In this document: piece after piece, positions 5,362-7,981 of the stretch | How the letters are laid out: each line of letters begins with the position of its first letter | How positions within the stretch are numbered: position 1 is the first letter of the stretch | Assembly: GCA_013298325.1 (NCBI GenBank) | Contig: JAAFHJ010000210.1 | Coordinates: 1-7,981, forward strand | Source of the DNA: Myxococcales bacterium | GTDB lineage: Bacteria; Myxococcota_A; Polyangia; Polyangiales; Polyangiaceae | Direction: 5' to 3' | DNA: 7,981 bases | The notes under the pieces: generated by a model | Database searches by the model: none | Told to the model about the DNA's origin: nothing | The model's input: the letters and a program-made list of their open reading frames with translations, nothing else | Translations under genes and position numbers: made by a program

Positions 5362-6467
5362 AATCGGCCCAGCTGGCACTCCCCGGGCTCCTCGGCGTCG
5401 GCGACGACGAGTGGGTCTTTTCTGAAGACGTGGAAGGCGAGGATTCGATCGTGAGCTTTCAGCACGAAACGGTGCTTCGTGGCGAAGTCGCCGAGGCGGT
5501 ACTTGCCGGGCTCGTTGACGCAACCGCCACCAGTGAATTTCCTCGTATCGTCGATGCGACCCTCGGTGGTGGCGGTCACACCGAAGCGATCCTCGCCGCT
5601 CATCCGACGGTGCGCGTCTACGGCATCGATCGCGACGCCAACGCGCGCGCGGCGGCAAGCGAGCGCCTCGCCCCGTTTGGCGAGCGCTTCATACCGATCG
5701 CGGCACCGTTCTCCCGGCTCGCCGAGGTCCTCGGGGAGCTCGGTGTATCCTACATCGATGGGATCTGTGCCGATCTCGGTGTATCTTCTCCCCAACTCGA
5801 CGACGCCCGCTACGGAATGAGCTTCCGCCGCGAAGGGCCGATCGACATGCGGATGGATACGACGAGCGGCGAAACCGCCCTCGAAATGATTGAGCGCCTC
5901 GGCGACGACGAGCTCGCCAATGTGCTCTTTCACTACGGCGACGAGCGCCGTTCCCGCCGCATTGCCCGCTCGGTGAAGAAGGCGTCGGCGGAAGGGGAGC
6001 TGCGGACGACCCTCGACCTCCGCCGTGCCATCGTGCGCGCGGTCGGGCCGGTGCGTGTCGGCGGCGTCGACCCGGCGACGCGCACCTTCCAGGCGCTCCG
6101 AATCGCCGTGAACCGTGAGCTCGACGAACTCGACGCGCTCCTCGTCGCGATCCCGCAGGTGCTTCGCCCCGGCGGACGGGCCGCGATCATTAGCTTTCAT
6201 TCGCTCGAAGATCGCAAGATCAAACAGGCTTTTTCCTTGCGTGAGTCCTTTGAAGGGGTCTCGCGGAAGCCGATTATCCCTTCCGACGATGAGCAGGCGC
6301 TCAACGTACGCGCACGGAGCGCGAAGCTCCGCGTGGCGGCACGGGTCGGCGCTGAGGACGAGGCCGAGGTGGTCGCCAAAGTGGAGACTGGCCACGATCG
6401 TTACCTCGCTCGCCGCGGCGGAAAAAAGCTGACGCGCACGACGGTCACCGAAGCGGGGGACGAATGA
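5358..6467 (+). CDS. rsmH: 16S rRNA (cytosine-1402 N4) methyltransferase RsmH
   Basis: A 369-residue SAM-dependent enzyme that methylates N4 of C1402 in 16S rRNA, at the ribosomal P site. Motifs in order: FQHETVL (34-40), SAM loop DATLGGGGHT (66-75), GIDRD (89-93), DLGVSSPQLD (139-148), SFRREGPIDMRMD (155-167), GDERRSRRIAR (195-205 region), DPATRTFQALRIAVNREL (238-255) and ISFHSLEDRKIK (278-289), then RSAKLRVAAR (320-329). It is longer than the usual 310 or so residues, with about 31 extra at the N-terminus and a charged C-terminal end. ATG 5358 overlaps the mraZ stop (ATGA). GTG 5451 has a better ribosome site (GCGAGGA, 5437-5443) and would give a family-length start, but the 30 codons before it keep the G/C-ending pattern, so 5358 is preferred. 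Also called mraW. Confidence 0.96.
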   Translation: MKSAQLALPGLLGVGDDEWVFSEDVEGEDSIVSFQHETVLRGEVAEAVLAGLVDATATSEFPRIVDATLGGGGHTEAILAAHPTVRVYGIDRDANARAAASERLAPFGERFIPIAAPFSRLAEVLGELGVSYIDGICADLGVSSPQLDDARYGMSFRREGPIDMRMDTTSGETALEMIERLGDDELANVLFHYGDERRSRRIARSVKKASAEGELRTTLDLRRAIVRAVGPVRVGGVDPATRTFQALRIAVNRELDELDALLVAIPQVLRPGGRAAIISFHSLEDRKIKQAFSLRESFEGVSRKPIIPSDDEQALNVRARSAKLRVAARVGAEDEAEVVAKVETGHDRYLARRGGKKLTRTTVTEAGDE

Positions 6468-6874
6468 GCGCGACGGTGGCTGCACCGCACCCCGGGGCCG
6501 CTCGCCCCAAGGCGCGCATCATTCATCGCGCGTTCCTGCTCACGTGGACGCTCGCCGTTGCCGCCACTGGATCGGCATTTGTTGTGCATTTGGCACTCCG
6601 CGGTCGCGTTGTTGAAGCGAACCAAGAATTGGCAAAGGCACGTGCGGAACAGGCTCGATTGAGAGAAGTGCAGCGCGTGCTCGCCCTTGAGGCGGCTAGC
6701 TACAAGACGCCCGAGCGCGTGGAGACGGTCGCCCGTTCGCTGCTCGGAATGGCGCCACCGACCGACGACCGGATTGTGATGATGAACGGCGTCAAGCAGA
6801 GCGCTGCACCGGCTTCGAGCGTCCCACGCCCGGCGGGGAGCGTTGTCGCTCAGGACAGGCCGGCGCACCCATGA
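6464..6874 (+). CDS. ftsL: Cell-division protein FtsL
   Basis: A 136-residue bitopic inner-membrane protein of the divisome, expected to form a complex with FtsB (DivIC) and FtsQ (DivIB) and to help activate FtsWI. Layout fits: a basic cytoplasmic N-terminus (1-22), one hydrophobic segment (about 24-44), a periplasmic coiled coil (about 48-80, Glu/Leu/Arg-rich heptads), and the typical end PERVETVARSLLGMAPP (83-99). A 35-residue Ala/Pro/Ser-rich tail follows. FtsL diverges greatly in sequence, so the call rests on layout, the LGM(A)PP motif and position between rsmH and ftsI. Its start overlaps the rsmH stop and its stop overlaps the ftsI start, both as ATGA; GGGGGA (6455-6460) is a close ribosome site. 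Confidence 0.9.
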   Translation: MSATVAAPHPGAARPKARIIHRAFLLTWTLAVAATGSAFVVHLALRGRVVEANQELAKARAEQARLREVQRVLALEAASYKTPERVETVARSLLGMAPPTDDRIVMMNGVKQSAAPASSVPRPAGSVVAQDRPAHP

Positions 6875-7981
6875 GAAATCTCGACCCGAACCGCGCGAAA
6901 TGGATTCGCTTTCGCATGGGGGCGCTGCTTGTGCTCGTCGCCTCCGGCTTCGGCGCGCTCGCGTCGACCGCCTGGCGCGTTCAGGTCGAGGAGGGGCACG
7001 CCTGGCGGGCCGCCGCTGAAGCGCAGAGCAAGCGAAAGCTGCATGTTGCACCGAAACGCGGCACCATCTCGGACCGCCACGGGACTCCCTTTGCGGTCAG
7101 CATTGAAGTCCCGTCGCTCTCCGTCGACGTCGCCGAGCTCCTCCATGGCGTCGAAGGGCAGGAGGCGCAGGCGCAGGCGCTCATGGACGCGGCGCGCACG
7201 CTCGCGAAACCGCTCGCTCTCGACGAGCACGACCTCTACCAGAAGCTCTCGAAAAAGAAGCGTTTTCAGTGGATCAAGCGGCGTCTGTCCGCCGAGGAAG
7301 TTACCGCCGTCCAGGCGCTCGTCGATCCCCGCAAGACCGATCCGAACGCGAAGCCTTTGAAGGGCCTTTCCATCGACGGCGAGGGGCAGCGCTACTACCC
7401 GGCGCGCACACTGCTCGGGCCTGTCCTCGGGCGCGTCGCCCCCGACGGGACCGGACAAGAGGGGCTCGAACTCGCGCTGGACGAAGAACTCCAGGGGCAT
7501 GCGGTGGAGGCGTCCAAGGGGGGCGACGACGGCGCCCACGCCGAGGACGCCGCGACCGGCCACGGCATTGAGCTCGCCATCGACGAGGGGATCCAGCACG
7601 TCGCCGAGCGTGAGATCGAAGCGGCCCTCAAGACCTACGAGACACGCGGCGCGAGCATTGTCGTGCTCGACCCGGAAACTGGCGAAATTCTTGCGCTTGC
7701 ATCGGCCCCCGGCTTCAATCCGAACGACTTCGTCCCGACGAAAGACGACACCCGGTTGAACCACGCCGTTGTCGATCGCTTCGAGCCCGGCTCGGTCATG
7801 AAGGTCTTCACCTTTGCCGCGGCGCTCTCGAAGGGGGTCCTCGCCGAGAACGAGAAGATCTACTGCGAGCACGGCTACTACGAACTCGCCGGGGCGAAAT
7901 CCACGATACCCATGAGAATGACCTGCTCACGCCGACGCAGATTCTCGCAAAGAGCTCGAACATTGGCACATTGAAGATCGC
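6871..7981 (+). CDS. ftsI: Septal peptidoglycan transpeptidase FtsI (class B PBP), 3'-truncated and with an apparent frameshift
   Basis: FtsI (PBP3) cross-links septal peptidoglycan with FtsW. Visible: a short cytoplasmic end, one membrane segment (about residues 15-35), a pedestal domain beginning at the conserved RGTISDRHGTPFA (63-75), and the transpeptidase domain from about 233, with the nucleophile in EPGSVMKVF (Ser308, Lys311). The frame read from ATG 6871 holds to GYYELAGAK (343), then turns into unlike sequence and stops at 7972-7974. In the frame starting at 7899, the expected protein resumes at once, IHDTHENDLLTPTQILAK, followed by SSN (7953-7961, the SxN motif), and stays open to the window edge. 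One base is thus missing in the A-run 7897-7899. An Asp/Gly/Ala-rich insert lies at about 213-230. The start overlaps the ftsL stop (ATGA). Whether the gene is intact in the cell is unknown; a sequence error is the simplest reading. Confidence 0.93.
7897..7900 (+). other. ftsI: Apparent one-base deletion in ftsI
   Basis: The sequence GCGAAATCC needs a fourth A (GCG AAA ATC C..) to join the upstream and downstream parts of FtsI. Both sides are clearly conserved, so the break is placed to within a few bases. No standard slippery heptamer is present, so programmed slippage is unlikely. Confidence 0.85.

Noticed and set aside
5142..6485. Long minus-strand ORF (447 codons) opposite mraZ and rsmH
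   Set aside because: Shadow of two clearly conserved + strand genes; no domain seen.
6850..7872. Minus-strand ORF (340 codons) opposite ftsI
   Set aside because: Shadow frame of a conserved gene; no recognisable family.
1..7981. CRISPR array, insertion sequence, prophage or attachment site
   Set aside because: No regular direct repeats, transposase or integrase coding, or flanking duplications were seen.

Overview
The window is high-GC bacterial DNA with all genes on the + strand and codons ending mostly in G or C. Gene content suggests a myxobacterium or related member of Myxococcota (former Deltaproteobacteria). The clues are an IF3 with a long charged C-terminal tail (the family of Myxococcus Dsg), a secreted trypsin-fold protease with a C-terminal eight-cysteine module of a kind common in myxobacterial exoproteins, and the start of a division/cell-wall (dcw) cluster. 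The species-level identity is inference; no marker here settles it.

Layout. (1) 1-552: 3' part of infC, ended at once by a strong intrinsic terminator (555-582). (2) 623-1775: a membrane-anchored PDZ protein and a stand-alone B12-binding subunit of an acyl-CoA mutase, followed by a long GC-rich hairpin without a T-tract (1783-1826). (3) 1954-3021: an exported, probably lipid-anchored S1-family serine protease. (4) 3143-4291: an acyl-CoA dehydrogenase with a clean terminator (4365-4395). (5) 4396-4893: about 500 bp without a protein gene but rich in structure. It holds several hairpins, a second intrinsic terminator with no gene in front of it (possible small RNA), a good sigma70-type promoter carrying repeated TGGGAA half-sites that look like MraZ boxes, and a structured leader with a perfect 23-bp palindrome. 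(6) 4894-7981: mraZ, rsmH, ftsL and ftsI, each joined to the next by a 4-base ATGA overlap, running off the window end.

How they work together. The last block is the conserved head of the dcw cluster: MraZ (transcription regulator of the cluster), RsmH (16S rRNA methyltransferase), FtsL (divisome scaffold) and FtsI (septal peptidoglycan transpeptidase). The promoter and half-sites upstream suggest MraZ autoregulation. The middle genes look like separate small units; the B12 subunit and acyl-CoA dehydrogenase both point to acyl-CoA metabolism but are not visibly co-transcribed.

Most notable: the ftsI frame breaks by one base at an A-run (7897-7900), and the conserved protein, including the SxN motif, continues in another frame. 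This is most likely a sequencing or assembly error, but it needs a check. The other items worth attention are the IF3 tail, the orphan terminator/possible small RNA and the promoter architecture upstream of mraZ. No clearly new multi-gene system was found.
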